Below are positions 1 to 12,199 of a stretch of DNA of 64,000 nt, one piece after another. Source of the stretch: Tubulanus polymorphus (lineage: Eukaryota > Nemertea > Palaeonemertea > Tubulaniformes > Tubulanidae); the NCBI RefSeq assembly GCF_964204645.1, contig NC_134031.1, forward strand, positions 3,827,001 through 3,891,000, written 5' to 3'. The notes under the pieces are model-generated. The model worked only from the letters and a program-made list of their open reading frames with translations, did not search any database and was not told the origin of the DNA. Made by a program: the position numbers and the translations under genes. Numbering within the stretch: position 1 is the first letter of the stretch; each line of letters opens with the position of its first letter.

Positions 1-66
1 AACGATCGCGACATCTCGAACGCAGGCAACATCTGCTTGAGCTTTAATTCGAATAGCGACAATTAG
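1..66 (+). CDS. Possible C-terminal coding tail of a gene lying left of the window
   Basis: Frame 1 is open from the first base for 21 codons and ends at a TAG at 64-66. The peptide is polar and rich in Asn and Ser (its end reads SNSDN). It might be the last exon of a plus-strand gene that begins outside the window. No splice acceptor can be checked and the peptide is not recognisable, so this could be chance. The following 400 bases are AT-rich and show no other coding signal. Confidence 0.2.
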   Translation, partial: NDRDISNAGNICLSFNSNSDN

Positions 67-672
67 ATAATCGTCCGGCCCGAGGAGAAGAGAGCGGACA
101 TACGATAAAAATGAAAACTCGAGAAATATTTGAATATGAATGTAAAAACCATCGACGAATAGATTTCGTACGATTCGTAATAAGTATGACGATACTTCAC
201 CCTCTTCCTCCCATTCTCCCTCTTGAATAGTAAAAATTAGACCATTCTTCGACCGATGAGTGGAAAAATGATGATTGAAAACTTTTTAACGAGAATTTTT
301 TAACGTAAATGTTAGAACAGATTTTGTATAATTCGTGATATAAGTATCGGAGTATGAAGACCTATCCCTCTCCGCCTACCCCTACCACCTCTCTCCTCCC
401 TCTAGCTCCTGAGACCTGACGAGAGTCCCTCTCATTCCTGCGGAGGAAGGGATAGAGAAGAAATGAAGCGAATTCATAGTCGGAGGGCGTCAAAGGAGTA
501 GCAAAATGCAGGAATATGAAACACCTAACGGTACGCAGATATCGCAAAGGGGTGGAACAAAGAACGCGCAGAAGAAAGAGACAATCTCGGATATGCAAAG
601 GGCGTGGCCGGTCGGTACAGTCGCCACGTGAAATGAAGCATTACCAGGTAACAATAGATCAATTCTGCATAG

Positions 673-674
<2 letters not shown>

Positions 675-706
<32 letters not shown>
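675..706 (+). repeat. (GCA)n trinucleotide repeat
   Basis: About eleven GCA units in a row. Both strands show an ORF across it (poly-Ala on plus, poly-Leu on minus), which is expected of any triplet repeat. No flanking gene structure is visible. Confidence 0.9.
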
Positions 707-711
<5 letters not shown>

Positions 712-951
712 CGCTAGCGTCAACGCCGTAACTAGCGTTTAGCGCGGAAAAAAAAAAGTTCAGAACTTCGACGACGACTGTTAAGCCGTAGCCGTCGGGC
801 AAGTTCTATTGTAACGTAATACATCATGAGATCGCTGAGCGATACGGATAGATCGAAGTATGACGCGTACGCGATAAGTGGAAAAAGATCGTCGTCGAAT
901 AGATAGATCTATATATGCACATCACAGCAGATGGATATATATATATATATA

Positions 952-975
952 TACGTCACAAACGTACAAAGCATT

Positions 976-1051
<76 letters not shown>

Positions 1052-1075
1052 AATGCTTTGTACGTTTGTGACGTA
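952..1075. repeat. 124-bp perfect palindrome with an (AT)n centre
   Basis: A 29-base arm at 952-980 is the exact reverse complement of 1047-1075, and the 66 bases between are pure alternating AT, which is also self-complementary. The whole unit can therefore fold into one uninterrupted hairpin or cruciform. The 71-aa ORF that crosses it is a by-product of the AT run. Confidence 0.95.
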
Positions 1076-1410
1076 CTACGTTCAATTTTTTGACACGCAG
1101 GTGCGCGTACACAGTGTTGTTGTCGAGCGGTCTCGGCTTCTCTCTCTCTCTCTCTTCGCGAAACGGAGCGAACTACGAAGCCGTGCGTCGCTGGTCGTGA
1201 GCTCCGGCGAAGCCGTGAAATGATCGATTACGAAGATACAGACAACTGTAGCTACGACGTGAACAAATATATGTTGTTTTTTTTTTTAATAGTACATGAA
1301 CGCTGATAATACGAACTGATGAAGAGGATGTTATGTTGGTTTCATCAGTATTCTGACATTAAGATTAATGTAGTTGTTTACCTCGAGCATTACGGTCCAG
1401 GTTTCCTCGT

Positions 1411-1475
1411 GACTAACTGACTGACTGGTGCTGACCTACTGACTCACTGACTGGCTGACCAACTGACTGACTAAT
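1411..1475. repeat. CTGA/GACT-rich tandem stretch
   Basis: Irregular runs of the tetramer CTGA and variants. The same tetramer recurs inside the 70-bp satellite arrays near 11.7 and 20.0 kb, so this may be a decayed fragment of that family. Bases 1,480-3,070 hold nothing else that I can support as a gene. Confidence 0.6.
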
Positions 1476-3073
1476 TGCTATTAAACTGGTCTTACGTTGT
1501 TTGGTTGGTAATAGAACTAAAATGGTCTTTAAAATCAGTCTATGACTCTACAACCGGCTAAAGGATTCTAACCCCTAAACCCTGGGTTTGTATATGGTAA
1601 CCAGCTATCCTGCCGGCATGCGTTGGTCATCTAAATTTCGAGCCTCCCACAATCAGAAATTAGCAGTATTGTTCAATTTCTAATTATGATTCATAAAACT
1701 GGAGAAATTACAAATATATTTTGATTGAATCCGAGAAGAAATGCGCGAACCGTCCGATTTGCACACTAGAGACACCTGGAACGCAGAATCTTCGATGTAT
1801 GTAAAGTGCTCAATGATTTAAACCAGACTCTGATCCCGGGCAAACAATTAAAAACATATGATTCAGTTTGTATACGCCTTTTTACAGAATTATTTGCACA
1901 CCTGACCACTCAAAGCATTTACACACATGGCCATTCATAGTATTCACCTGGACAGAATTCAAACATAACATTTCTGTAATATGCAACCATGCACAGCGCA
2001 CATGTGGCTCCACACCCACTTACTCTGAATGCATTGCATTCACCGTAAATAACACAAAATTCCCTGTTTGGATCAGTGGAAAGTGAATGGAGAACAATTT
2101 ATGTTTACAATTTTACAATTGATTCCTTTTTCATCAATCAAACATTGATAAAGAAATGTGTAGTCGTTCGAGTATCTGAATTCTGAAAGTTTTCTTAGTT
2201 TTTTGGCAAAATTTGTCTAACTTTTCCCTGATTTTTATTTCCAGATTTTACTGATTCCCTGCGTTTTCCAGGTTTTCGAAGACCAGCAGCCACGCTACAC
2301 GCTTATAATCAAAATGGTTAAATACCTTTCTATTCAGCCAAAACTACGGTGACAAATGAAAACGCATTAAAATAACACGAAGTGACTTACGTCGTTTGAA
2401 CGCAACAGGTTGTTCAACAGTCAGTGTCCCGGCGCGATGATAAACCGATATCGCATCGCGCCGCGCGAATTGTCTCAGGTGTAACTGGTGCATAACTAGT
2501 GAATACACCACCACGACAGAACCCCCGGGAACACGAGAAAAAATTCTATTAGTCATGATTACACAATAAACCGATGAAATTTTTTAGTTTAGTCGTTCTA
2601 TGAATAAGCCTCCAGTTCTCCTACGCCTTATACGTATTCGACCGGACTCATTGAAGCCAACTTTTACCTGGTTTCACACTCCCCCTGTTTTTATTCAACG
2701 AATTCATTTGTTGCTATTATCATTTGCTTCACTACTAGATCCTAAATCGATTCCTCGTCCGACCCCAGGTCGCCATTGAACCCCTGGATTGATCCCGAAT
2801 GATCACAAGTTTGTTTCTTTTATCATTACATATCATAATACATGATTTAAACAGTTCCAAAGATTTGAAAGAAGTGCAACAGACAATTTCTGGCGCCCCT
2901 GTTACTGCTCTTTTTGTTAGATCGCCTCTTACCCGAGAACCACTTTTTTGGGGATTTTGGGTTCAATCAGCGGGTTGGTGGTTACTTTTAATCCGACATA
3001 CAGCGCAGGAGGCCACCGGGCAAAAACAGCTCTGAAACTTGACACAGAAACTCCGGCATTCTGTTACGCAGAA

Positions 3074-3590
3074 GATACTATTGAACAAAATATAATCCTG
3101 CTAGTTCAATTTTCAACCCAAGATACTATTGAACAAAATATAATCCTGCTAGTTCAATTTTCAACCCCAGATACTATTGAACAAAATATAATCCTGCTAG
3201 TTCAATTTTCAACCCAAGATACTATTGAACAAAATATAATCCTGCTAGTTCAATTTTCAACTCAAGATACTATTGAACAAAATATAATCCTGCTAGTTCA
3301 ATTTTCAACCCAAGATACTATTGAACAAAATATAATCCTGCTAGTTCAATTTTCAACCCAAGATACTATTGAACAAAATATAATCCTGCTAGTTCAATTT
3401 TCAACCCAAGATACTATTGAACAAAATATAATCCTGCTAGTTCAATTTTCAACCCAAGATACTATTGAACAAAAATAGAATCCTGCTAGTTCAATTTTCA
3501 ACCCACAATACTATTGAACAAAATAGAATCCTGCTAGTTCAATTTTCAACCCCATTACTATTGAACAACATCCTTAGAGTTCAACTTTCA
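3074..3590 (+). repeat. 48-bp minisatellite, about 11 copies
   Basis: Units start at 3074, 3122, 3170, 3218, 3266, 3314, 3362 and 3410 and are nearly identical. The last two or three drift by substitutions and single-base indels. Because 48 is a multiple of three, an ORF (2948-3478) runs through as a 16-residue repeat beginning DTIEQN. No splice sites, start context or homologue support translation. Each unit contains ATTGAAC and GTTCAAT 17 bases apart, so each can form a 7-bp stem. Confidence 0.9.
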
Positions 3591-4299
3591 ACTCAGGGTC
3601 AATGTAAACAACAGATCAGTCACATTTGCGTACCGGTAATATAAAAAATCGATTTCAATGAACCTATACTACCATTACACATCAGATATTGATTTGATTT
3701 TTTCAGTATGATATAGTGTACAGCTGCCATACGCTTCGAAATATTACGTCAAGAGTAACATTCGACCTTGTTCGGTGTAAGATATCTTTCTGTATCTGAT
3801 ATCTTATCAGTCTAGTGTCGAAACGTGACTCGGATCCAGTTCAACAGATTCTTAGAATCGAAATCAATTCGTTCTTAATTTCTCCAACTAACTTCATAAA
3901 TAATATCATTAAAACCTACCCACTCAAACTCAAACTCGATCAAAACAAAATAGTTCAAAATCTTAGATTTTTGATAAATGAATTTGGTTTTGAATTCGTA
4001 ATACTGGATTTTAATCAGGTCGGCTATTCTCATCGTTGGAGTTTGGCTGCAAATTCGTAAATAATTCAATTTTCATTTGTCGTATTTAAACTGACAACTG
4101 CAGAAGGCTGTGGCACCGTGGCCAGAATTCAGTTCTACAGACGTTGGATATGTTTAACTCATCGGCAATTCGCTACAAGTCCATTTACAATCGAATTCAT
4201 CTACGCTGGTCCTTTACTTACTTGACCAAATAGGGCACCTCTGAATTCTCGAAATGACAGAGAAAGAATTGAGAAATCGCAGAAAAAGGTCGGTCCTTT

Positions 4300-4570
4300 C
4301 CGCTTGTTAATCAGTCGCTTGCCGGTTCAGACTGAATGGAAGATTGTTTGGATGAACCGGAACCGAATTTCCAATTATGTACTTCGATTTAGAAATATTC
4401 TGTTAACTCGACCGCCGATCACACAACTATATTTGTTCTTCGATTTCCGATTTCAAAATCAAACCCCCTGTTTCGCTCCCGGCAGGTGTGGTGGGTCTGT
4501 AAGGGACACTCAATCGAAAAATCAAACAAAATTTACCAGCCAAATAAATAGATAATGGGGACAATCCCTA
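4300..4570 (+). repeat. Dispersed repeat family B, copy 1
   Basis: Shares long blocks with 13,180-13,560 and, inverted, with 56,200-56,530: a run reading GATTTCCGATTTNAAAATCA, then a C-rich tract, then GTAAGGGACAC. A short piece of the 3' part also occurs at 46,355-46,440. No terminal repeats are clear, so the class is unknown. Confidence 0.75.
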
Positions 4571-4714
4571 TTTTAAGATCAAAAGATTTTTTCAAATAAA
4601 GTTTTCATTTTTCATGCTTACTACATCCGCCGAAAAGTGTCTATCATCAAAAAAGATCGTTTCCAGCTATGAGTTTATGTAATCACAGTAATACGTGTAA
4701 TTTGACATTCGACG

Positions 4715-4969
<255 letters not shown>

Positions 4970-5134
4970 GGTATACGGTTTGTCTGTCAGAGAATACTGC
5001 GAAAAGAGGGGCGTCAGTCACAATTACAAGATCGCTGCTAGATAAAGGTCATTTTTTTGTGAATCTGGGAGCGACTACGCTCTCTACCGTCTAACTTGAT
5101 CAGTGAAGAGCTCAGTTCATCCCACAATACAGGG

Positions 5135-5237
5135 GCTGGTTTTATAGACTGGTATTACCATAACCCGAGGGCTAACTCAACTCTTTTTCAATTGAGTTAG
5201 CCCTCGTGTTTAAGGTAATACCGGTCTATGAAACCAG
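5135..5237. mobile_element. Foldback (palindromic MITE-like) element, copy 1
   Basis: The left half ending in GAGGGCTAACTCAA is mirrored by TTGAGTTAGCCCTC and on to the outer ends (CTGGTTT.../...AAACCAG). The arms are about 47 bases with few mismatches around a short T-rich loop. A second copy lies at 9,386-9,486. Confidence 0.8.
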
Positions 5238-5602
5238 ACCGAGGATTAAATCTAACTGTACGCGGTTCATTCTTTCGACGAAACTAGAATCACGTAATAT
5301 CATCCGAGACAACAATGCGGCGGGCAGCACGGGCTATAGTTTCGATCGGATTCGTTTTGAAAAAAGAATCCGCGAATGAATCCGATTCAATCCTCACGAG
5401 AAAACGAATCTAACAGAAACGAGATCGTCGCTTGACCCGATCTGGCTGGATTAAAAGCGACCACTCCTTTCTCTCCTTTCCCGATCTGACCTAATGCATC
5501 ATCTGCCCGCGCTCGAATCAGGTTACGATGTCACTAGCGCAGAGCGAAACATGTGACCGCGCACGCAGATTAGACACTAGCTATAAAATATCAAACACTC
5601 AC

Positions 5603-6003
5603 CTCGAACTCGGCGACGTAAAAGGATCTTCGAACTGCTTTTCTCTCGCCTGTCGACGCGCTGGTTAAACTGGTATTCCTCGACCGAGAGATGGAACGCT
5701 GACACAACATACGAGCTCAGGGAATCTGCTGTGACGGTGAACCAGTCCGACAGTCTACTTTAGTATTCGCAGTGAATTCAATGCATGAGCAAACATTCGA
5801 CTATTCACGCATTGCTGAGGCTATACAAGCGAGTCTATCAGATAGTCAGGGGAGGTAGGCAGGATTTCAGCGAGCGCGAGTCATTGTTGTTTGTCATCAT
5901 CTCGGTAGTCGCGCGCGCGCTCGCTGGCCGCTGCGTCGTCGCCGTTAGCTAGCGTTCCGTCCGTTCAGTCCGTTCTTCTCTGCGTTTGGTTCGTTCGCTG
6001 AAA
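5603..6003 (-). promoter_or_regulatory. CpG-rich promoter-like region with a possible minus-strand non-coding first exon
   Basis: On the minus strand the sequence GTTCGAG is followed by a strong donor, GTGAGT (5597-5602), suggesting a 5' untranslated exon ending at 5603. On the plus side, 5,880-5,960 is a CpG-dense block with a (GC)n run and repeated CGTTC words. No coding exon could be joined to the donor within the window, so the assignment is weak. Confidence 0.3.
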
Positions 6004-6366
6004 ATGACAACAATTAAATCGACGATTAGCACAAAGTCCTCTAGACATATTGATGTAATGAGTGACGATCACAATTGCAGATGGATAGAGTTTATACTGT
6101 AATTGTGATATCATTAGGATGATAAAAACTCATAACAGAAACGCAATCATCCAGCCTCCGTAAAGTGCTCTCAGTAACGAGTTGAATTTTTTCCTATTTA
6201 TCAGTAATCAAAGTAATGAAAGTTATGAACCTCGGTAACATCTTACATATTTCTGCACACGTCAAACAAATCAGTTTTTTTCGGGACAAAAGATTAACAA
6301 AATACCGAAAACCAGAAACGGTTGGCAGATCTGAATCGTGCACTTTTTCATTGAGCAGTGACCTTA

Positions 6367-6515
6367 AAACTCAGGAGTCGGTTGCATAGTTATGGCTTTG
6401 ACTTAAGACCAGCCTAAGACCAAGTTAGTTCTATAGCCAAACTAACAATTTAAGACCAGTTTTAAGATCTAAGTCCCCTTTTGGACTTAAGTCACGATTG
6501 TGCAACTGGACCCAG
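6367..6515. mobile_element. Foldback repeat family C (TTAAGACC type), copy 1
   Basis: Ends GTTGCATAGTTATGGCTT and, inverted, AAGTCACGATTGTGCAAC, with AAGACC/GGTCTT words between. Related copies occur at 22,515-22,985, 35,082-35,215 and 35,790-36,010. A short non-autonomous element is the simplest reading. Confidence 0.65.
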
Positions 6516-7189
6516 GTATTATATAATAAAAACGTGTTGATAATCTGTGACTTAAAGATCGAATGATGAAAATTCAATCGGTTATTATCCAAGTTTCAAT
6601 TCAAACAACTCCTGATTTCCAAAAAGATCAACACCCCGTCATCAAAGAAATATCCATAAAAACCCAAGTACCGACTTTATTTTATCTCGGGGATGATTTT
6701 TAGGGCAGGTCTCGAACATATCAATGATTGTCGCCCCGTTCAAAATTATCAAACATTTAAATTCATTTTTCTGTATTAAACCGCTGCTTATTTTTGAGTA
6801 AGCATAAAATGGTATAAGTCTTTAAATCATCGAGAGGCCTCGGAACACACCGTATTAGCATGCCATCTTTTAGGAATAACCTTAACCATTTGTTATATAA
6901 CTCAAAACACCAAACGGAATTTCATTACGAATCGAAATCCATGAACGACATAAATCGTGAGTTAACTCATTTAAAAAAAAGCGTAATCAGTTCATGTGAC
7001 TGTGAATCTGAACACACTTCGAACAAATTTTTCAAGATGAAAAGTTCTGGAATGCTGATAAAACGCTCGGAGGGAAGAAACAAGGGAGAGAGAGAATGAG
7101 TGAGCGAGTGAAAGAAAGAGAGGGCAATCAAAGATAGTTGCCGTTACAATAAAGGTAACGCATCCTTTACGCAATTTCAGGATCATTAA

Positions 7190-8900
7190 ACAGTTTTCGA
7201 GTGAAGAGAACAGCCGCAAGAGGAAAAAACTGACGATGATGACGACGACGATGATGATCCCCGAAAAAAACTTTTTCGAGAAAAGTTTCCGGATTATTAA
7301 CCGCGATTTCGGTCCATCGAAGCGCATTTCGAAAACGTTTAACGCGAATCGGTTCAAAGCTTCCCTCCCCGTCAAACGGGTGACACCGCGGGCGCGACGG
7401 TGAAACCGCGGCGAACGTGAATCGTCAAATTTTCACGATTCGCGATTATCGAGATTCGTATCGAAATCACGCGCGGAAAACCGTGATTCGTAAGTAAGTA
7501 AGCGGTATTAAACGTTTGATGAAAATTTCCGATGAACGTCGTCAGCGTCGTCCCGCGGGGCGCGAATTTTCCGGCCGTACGTTGATTATCAAACGGAACG
7601 ATTTTCACAATCGAACGATCAATGAATCGTGGCGCAACTGATCGTGAAAAACGAACGATCAAACCGTAAAACTCTGCGCTATCGATAATTCAATAAACGA
7701 ACCAATGCCAATACAGCAGTGGAACTGGCTGCGGTTTTTGATAAGTTGAAAAATTTCGAAAAAATACAGTGGCCACTTTCCGCCTTCTTGCAAATCGCCT
7801 GAGTTTTCCATGTAATTTCACAAAAATCCCTGAGAGAATCAGAGAAATTTCTAGGTTTAAAATGTTACAAGTCATTCATTTTTCATTGAATCAAGTACTG
7901 ATTAAGAAACAGGCTGTCAATATTCCCTGAGTTATCCGGGTTTTCCAAGTCGGTCTAAATCCTGAAATTTCGAAATTGAATTGACTGGCGACCAGTCCAG
8001 CCCCAATATTGATATCATAGAGCATGAAACAGATGGAAATCTATTACAAAGAAAATTAGAGCCATGAAATTTATTTGATTACAAATAAAAGCCAAAATTT
8101 GCAATCGTAATTGTTATTGCTGATTGAAATGCTGATAAATATTGACGACGTAGTGACAGTGCACATCGACTCGCACAGAACCCTTTAAATAATTCATACT
8201 AGGTATCAACACATGAAAAACATTATCATAACCTTTTTTACGGCGTCAGAAAAGTCTCGGCGGAAAGGTTAACTAATTTCGCGCGATCGTCGGAAACCGG
8301 CAGCGTGGAGAATATAAAAATCGTTCGTCGACACCGAACGGCGAAAGACAGTAACGCCGGGCAATTATGAGCTCGTGAAACTGAAAACTGGCCGCGTCGC
8401 TAAATTTACATGCGACCAATTTTCTTGCCAACTGAAGTGCAATGATCAGTCGCATCTATGACTTTAGTGTTTGCGATTTGGATTTTACGGTGTATTGAAT
8501 CGCGTCGGTCTCGATAGCCGCGCGATAATAGCGCCGGTTTGTCACCGATATTACCAATCATCGACGACGACGACGCCGAGCTCGGCGCACTCGGTGATGC
8601 CGTCGTCGCCGCCGTTCGACACGACAAAGTCATAACTGGAAAAAGATTTTTTCGCGATCAGTATTCATAAGCGAAATTCGAGCTCATGTTTTATGCACGA
8701 CGACGCAGACAAGTGACCATCGCCGCGACTTCGGCAGACGCGCGAAGAAAGAGCGTAATGTCGTCGAACTTCCAGCAGGTATATTTGAATCGAGCCTAAA
8801 AAAAAACATCGTCGTCGTCGCGAGCGAATTTACGTTTATTCGAAAGTCACGGCGACATCCTTACGATAATTCCGGTTTTGCCGGGAAAAGAAATGAGGAC
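7190..8900. other. CpG-rich blocks without a convincing gene
   Basis: Two blocks, about 7,220-7,680 and 8,260-8,900, are much richer in CG dinucleotides (CGACGACG, TCGTCGTC runs) than the surroundings. Minus-strand ORFs of 60-127 codons run through them, but their composition follows the repeats and I recognise none. A dispersed repeat (7,760-7,965) with CCCTGA words separates the blocks. These may be regulatory islands or unrecognised exons. Confidence 0.35.
7760..7965. repeat. Dispersed repeat family A (GTGGCCACTTTCC ... CCCTGA type)
   Basis: Contains GTGGCCACTTTCC followed by repeated TTTCCCTGA/CCCTGAGA words. Similar stretches are at 2,200-2,285, 15,150-15,200, 19,405-19,650 and, inverted, 36,290-36,505. 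No terminal repeats are evident. Confidence 0.6.
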
Positions 8901-9385
8901 TAAATTTCGTCTTCCGAGCGCGAGTCGTATTTTTGTCCAATCGGACCAATGAATAACAACATAGGGGAACGTTTTAATGCTATTCCAGTGTCAAATTGAT
9001 CCAGTCAACTTCGTTAAGAAAAAACCTCAAAGATGCAGTTGTAAAGGCCGAATGTTAACTTACAAATGCCATCCGTGATATTGCGCTAAATTGATCGATT
9101 AAAAAGCTTTTGACTCGACAAATTCACGAACAAACAATTGGAAAGTTTGGTCGAATCTCGATTGTTTGCTGCCTCTGTTGGTCTCCATAATTAAGCGTGG
9201 TGGATAAATGAACATCAAAATGAACGAAACTTCTGTTATTATTCATTCAATATTTGGGTGAAGCATGGATCTTTCTTCTTATCTTATGCCCATTGCTCAT
9301 CCTAGTGTATACGCCATCAACAAGTTATCTACAGTCTCTTCTGTCTGTTTTCAAGTAGATCCCGCAAGAGGCTAATGTCTTTGAG

Positions 9386-9486
9386 GGGTTACAGACTGGT
9401 ATAACCTTTAACCCGAGGGCTAACTCAATTCATTTTCAATTGAGTTAGCCCTCGGGTTTAAGGTAATACCGGTCTATAAAACCGGG
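9386..9486. mobile_element. Foldback (palindromic MITE-like) element, copy 2
   Basis: Same family as 5,135-5,237: AACCCGAGGGCTAACTCAATT is mirrored by AATTGAGTTAGCCCTCGGGTT, with outer arms GACTGGTAT / ATACCGGTC. The arms match better than in copy 1. Confidence 0.85.
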
Positions 9487-10019
9487 CCGAGGTCTTTAAA
9501 GAAGATCGCTTCATCAGCTGTTCTTCGGGTCGTCCACGGTTTCTTCTTCGCGGAGGATTTTCTTTAGACCAAAAATAGCGGAACTCTGGATCTGGCGGGT
9601 AGGCGCGTTCGCGCCCAATGCACCCCATGGGTACAGGCACCCTCTACTCTAGGCCTGCTCTACCGAATAATGTTGGCACTAAAATACGTCTTGAATCATA
9701 AAGTCATTTGATCGGAGAATCAGTTTTCGAATGTAATCTACCTAAACGTCTGAACCTCGGTCTCCCGAATTCAATCTCAGGTAAATTACACGACGATTGA
9801 TTCTCTGAAGGCATTCGCCTCTAATTCCGTCACTAGCGTCAGTAAATGTCATCGATGGAAAAGTAAATACCCTTGTCCATCAGTTAAATGTCGTTGACCC
9901 TAACTTGACCAGAGAGGCTCAGCCCCGAAGATTAAATCATTAATTACCATCTCGAGAACTCTCCGTAGCAATCACGTTTCATAAGAGAGAGACCACCGAC
10001 CGACAATTTGTATAATTAA

Positions 10020-10400
10020 AATCGAAACTAGTCTACCGTGTCAGCCATGGCCGCAGCCGTTGCCTGGCAACCGTCTGACTTGATCCGCGCAAATAAATAG
10101 GAAATTTCACATGCGAATGAGTCGTGGACGCAGCCAGCCGTATTAAAACTAAATTAAAATGGAAAGGCTTTCAGCGTCGCTGCACACGATCCCAAGTCAA
10201 CGATGGCGTTCGCTGCCGTCGCCGCCGATGACGATGAAAGACGTAAAGAATAATCATGGAAATGTGAAAAGTTTGCGCTTTGCTCGGTCGTGTGTGCAGC
10301 CGCTGAGCAAATGAACGTCGCCCACCGCCGCCGCTGAGAGAGAGAGAGGCAAGCAACTGGTTCGGTAAAAAAAAAAAAACTTCCGGTAGAAGAAGCATAG
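10020..10400. promoter_or_regulatory. CpG-rich island containing a palindromic X-box (RFX-type) motif
   Basis: At 10,059-10,071 the sequence GTTGCCTGGCAAC is a perfect inverted repeat with a one-base centre and matches the known X-box consensus for RFX factors. The island has higher GC than its flanks and no convincing ORF (the minus-strand 75-codon ORF is low-complexity). A cis-regulatory element is possible; the motif alone does not prove binding. Confidence 0.35.
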
Positions 10401-10892
10401 CGGCATTAAAATTAGAGACGTCTTTTTAAATCTTCTTGAAGAAATTTTTTTTTTCTTTTAGTTGAATTCGCTCAGTCCCTCGAAGAGCCATTTTCGTTCT
10501 GTAGCCAATCGAAGAAGTTAAGACGGGCTCCCTAGGGATCAGTCATTCCTGGGCATAAGGAGTTTTAATGGAGAAAATGTTCAAATTTTGAAGAAATGTC
10601 TGCATCACTTTCAACTATTAATGTAGACTCTTCCTAAATCGGTACTGTTAAAATCATTAATTCAAGGGTTTTTGTAAGTCATTTTGCGATTTAGGACACC
10701 ACAAAATTCTCATCCAAACACATAGAAAAAGCTCGGCATGAAATCAGCGCAGCATGAAAAAACCTATCGATTACAAAAATGATCGAAAATATCAACTTGA
10801 ACAATTATCGACGCCTTGGAAAAAGTAACGCAAATTTTCACAATCGTAATTGTTATTTCAAAACGCAGAACCCCTTGAATAACAATGCATAG

Positions 10893-11121
10893 TTCCGACG
10901 AATTAATTACGATGCAGAGCTTTTCACATTTTTAGTTCAGTTGAACTTTTAGAATATCGCATTTTCGAGGAAAACATGTTCGTCACTTATAAATAAACAT
11001 TTTTCTGAAAATTTCTAAAAAATTGCGATATTCTAAAAGTCAACTGTGAACTACAGATGTCGAGTTTACTTGCAACATTTTGAACGCCGAAAAGCTCGAC
11101 GTCGTAATTAATTCATCGGAA
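10893..11121. mobile_element. Foldback element with TTCCGACGAATTAATTACGA ends
   Basis: The left end TTCCGACGAATTAATTACGA is mirrored by TCGTAATTAATTCATCGGAA ending at 11,121. Inner arms AGCTTTTC/GAAAAGCT and TTTTAGAATATCGCA/TGCGATATTCTAAAA also pair. About 229 bp, no ORF: a non-autonomous element. Confidence 0.75.
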
Positions 11122-11621
11122 ATTCGAAACGTCTACCCTGGACGATACGCGACAAATTACTCCGTCATTTTTTCATTCCATCAAGAAAAAAGCGCAGATA
11201 TTTGATTACGACGATCAAGTACTTCGCGAAGATAATAGAGAAATGAAGAGAAAATGAAAGCATGCCGTGGCACTTAATATCGTCGAGGTATATATCGCAT
11301 TTTGTCAAGGTTGAGAAGAAACGTTTCGAGCTGATGAGAAAAGAGAAAATCGCGCCGCCAGAACAAATGCGAGCGCGCGCGCCGATGTGCTCGCGCTGCA
11401 CGGGTTCGTAATCAAGCATAAAAGATTATCATCACTAGAATAATAGTCATCTCACTCAATGCATTATCATCGGATTCAAAGCCAATAATTCTAATGGACA
11501 TTTCATGACTGTGTTGCGGTCGCGTATAAAAAACGCAACGAAAATGTAATCCGGAAGATTCAAACGATTTTTAAAGGAGATTTCACCGACATCATCGGTC
11601 TTTAACAGATTGGTCATGTGT

Positions 11622-12045
11622 TTTTGAATCCTGGTGGTTGCAATCAGTCTGTCTTTTACGTGCTGGTCTCTCATCAACCCAAAGTTCATGTATTTGAATC
11701 CTGGTGGTAGCAGTCAGTCAGTCTTTTACGAGCTGGTCTCTCATCAACCCAAGGTTCATGTATTTGAATCCTGGTGGTAGCAGTCAGTCAATCTTTTACG
11801 AGCTGGTCTCTCATCAACCCAAGGTTCATGTATTTGAATCCTGGTGGTAGCAGTCAGTCAATCTTTTACGAGCTGGTCTCTCATCAATCCAAGGTTCATG
11901 TATTTGAATCCTGGTGGTAGCAGTCAGTCAATCTTTTACGAGCTGGTCTCTCATCAATCCAAGGTTCATGTATTTGAATCCTGGTGGTAGCAGTCAGCCA
12001 GATTTCCATGTACTGGTCTCTCATCAATTCAAGGTTTGTGGGCTT
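11622..12045 (+). repeat. 70-bp satellite array (about 6 copies), forward orientation
   Basis: Units recur exactly every 70 bases (TATTTGAATC at 11691, 11761, 11831, 11901, 11971). Each has GTTCATGTATTTGAATCCTG, GTAGCAGTCAGTCA and GCTGGTCTCTCATCAA. The same unit, reverse-complemented, forms a second array at 19,957-20,290. Confidence 0.95.
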
Positions 12046-12199
12046 GAATAAGGTCTTTCGCCTTTTAGTAAAAAGAAACCATTTATTGATAGTCAGAAAA
12101 GAAGGCGGCGATTAAACCAAATAACGGACGAATATCAAACTCGTAATTTGAGACCGCAGGGATGTTTTTGTATCGGCAACGGTGTATGTAACTTAGGTA

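Noticed and set aside
490-723. Minus-strand ORF with a poly-Leu leader
   Set aside because: The Leu run is the GCA triplet repeat read backwards, not a signal peptide.
878-1093. 71-aa ORF with Tyr-Ile repeats
   Set aside because: It reads through the (AT)n palindrome; such ORFs appear on both strands of any long AT run.
2948-3478. CRISPR-like or repeat-protein reading of the 48-bp array
   Set aside because: There are no spacers between the repeats and the genome is animal. Protein coding lacks start context and splice or homology support, so it is listed as a minisatellite.
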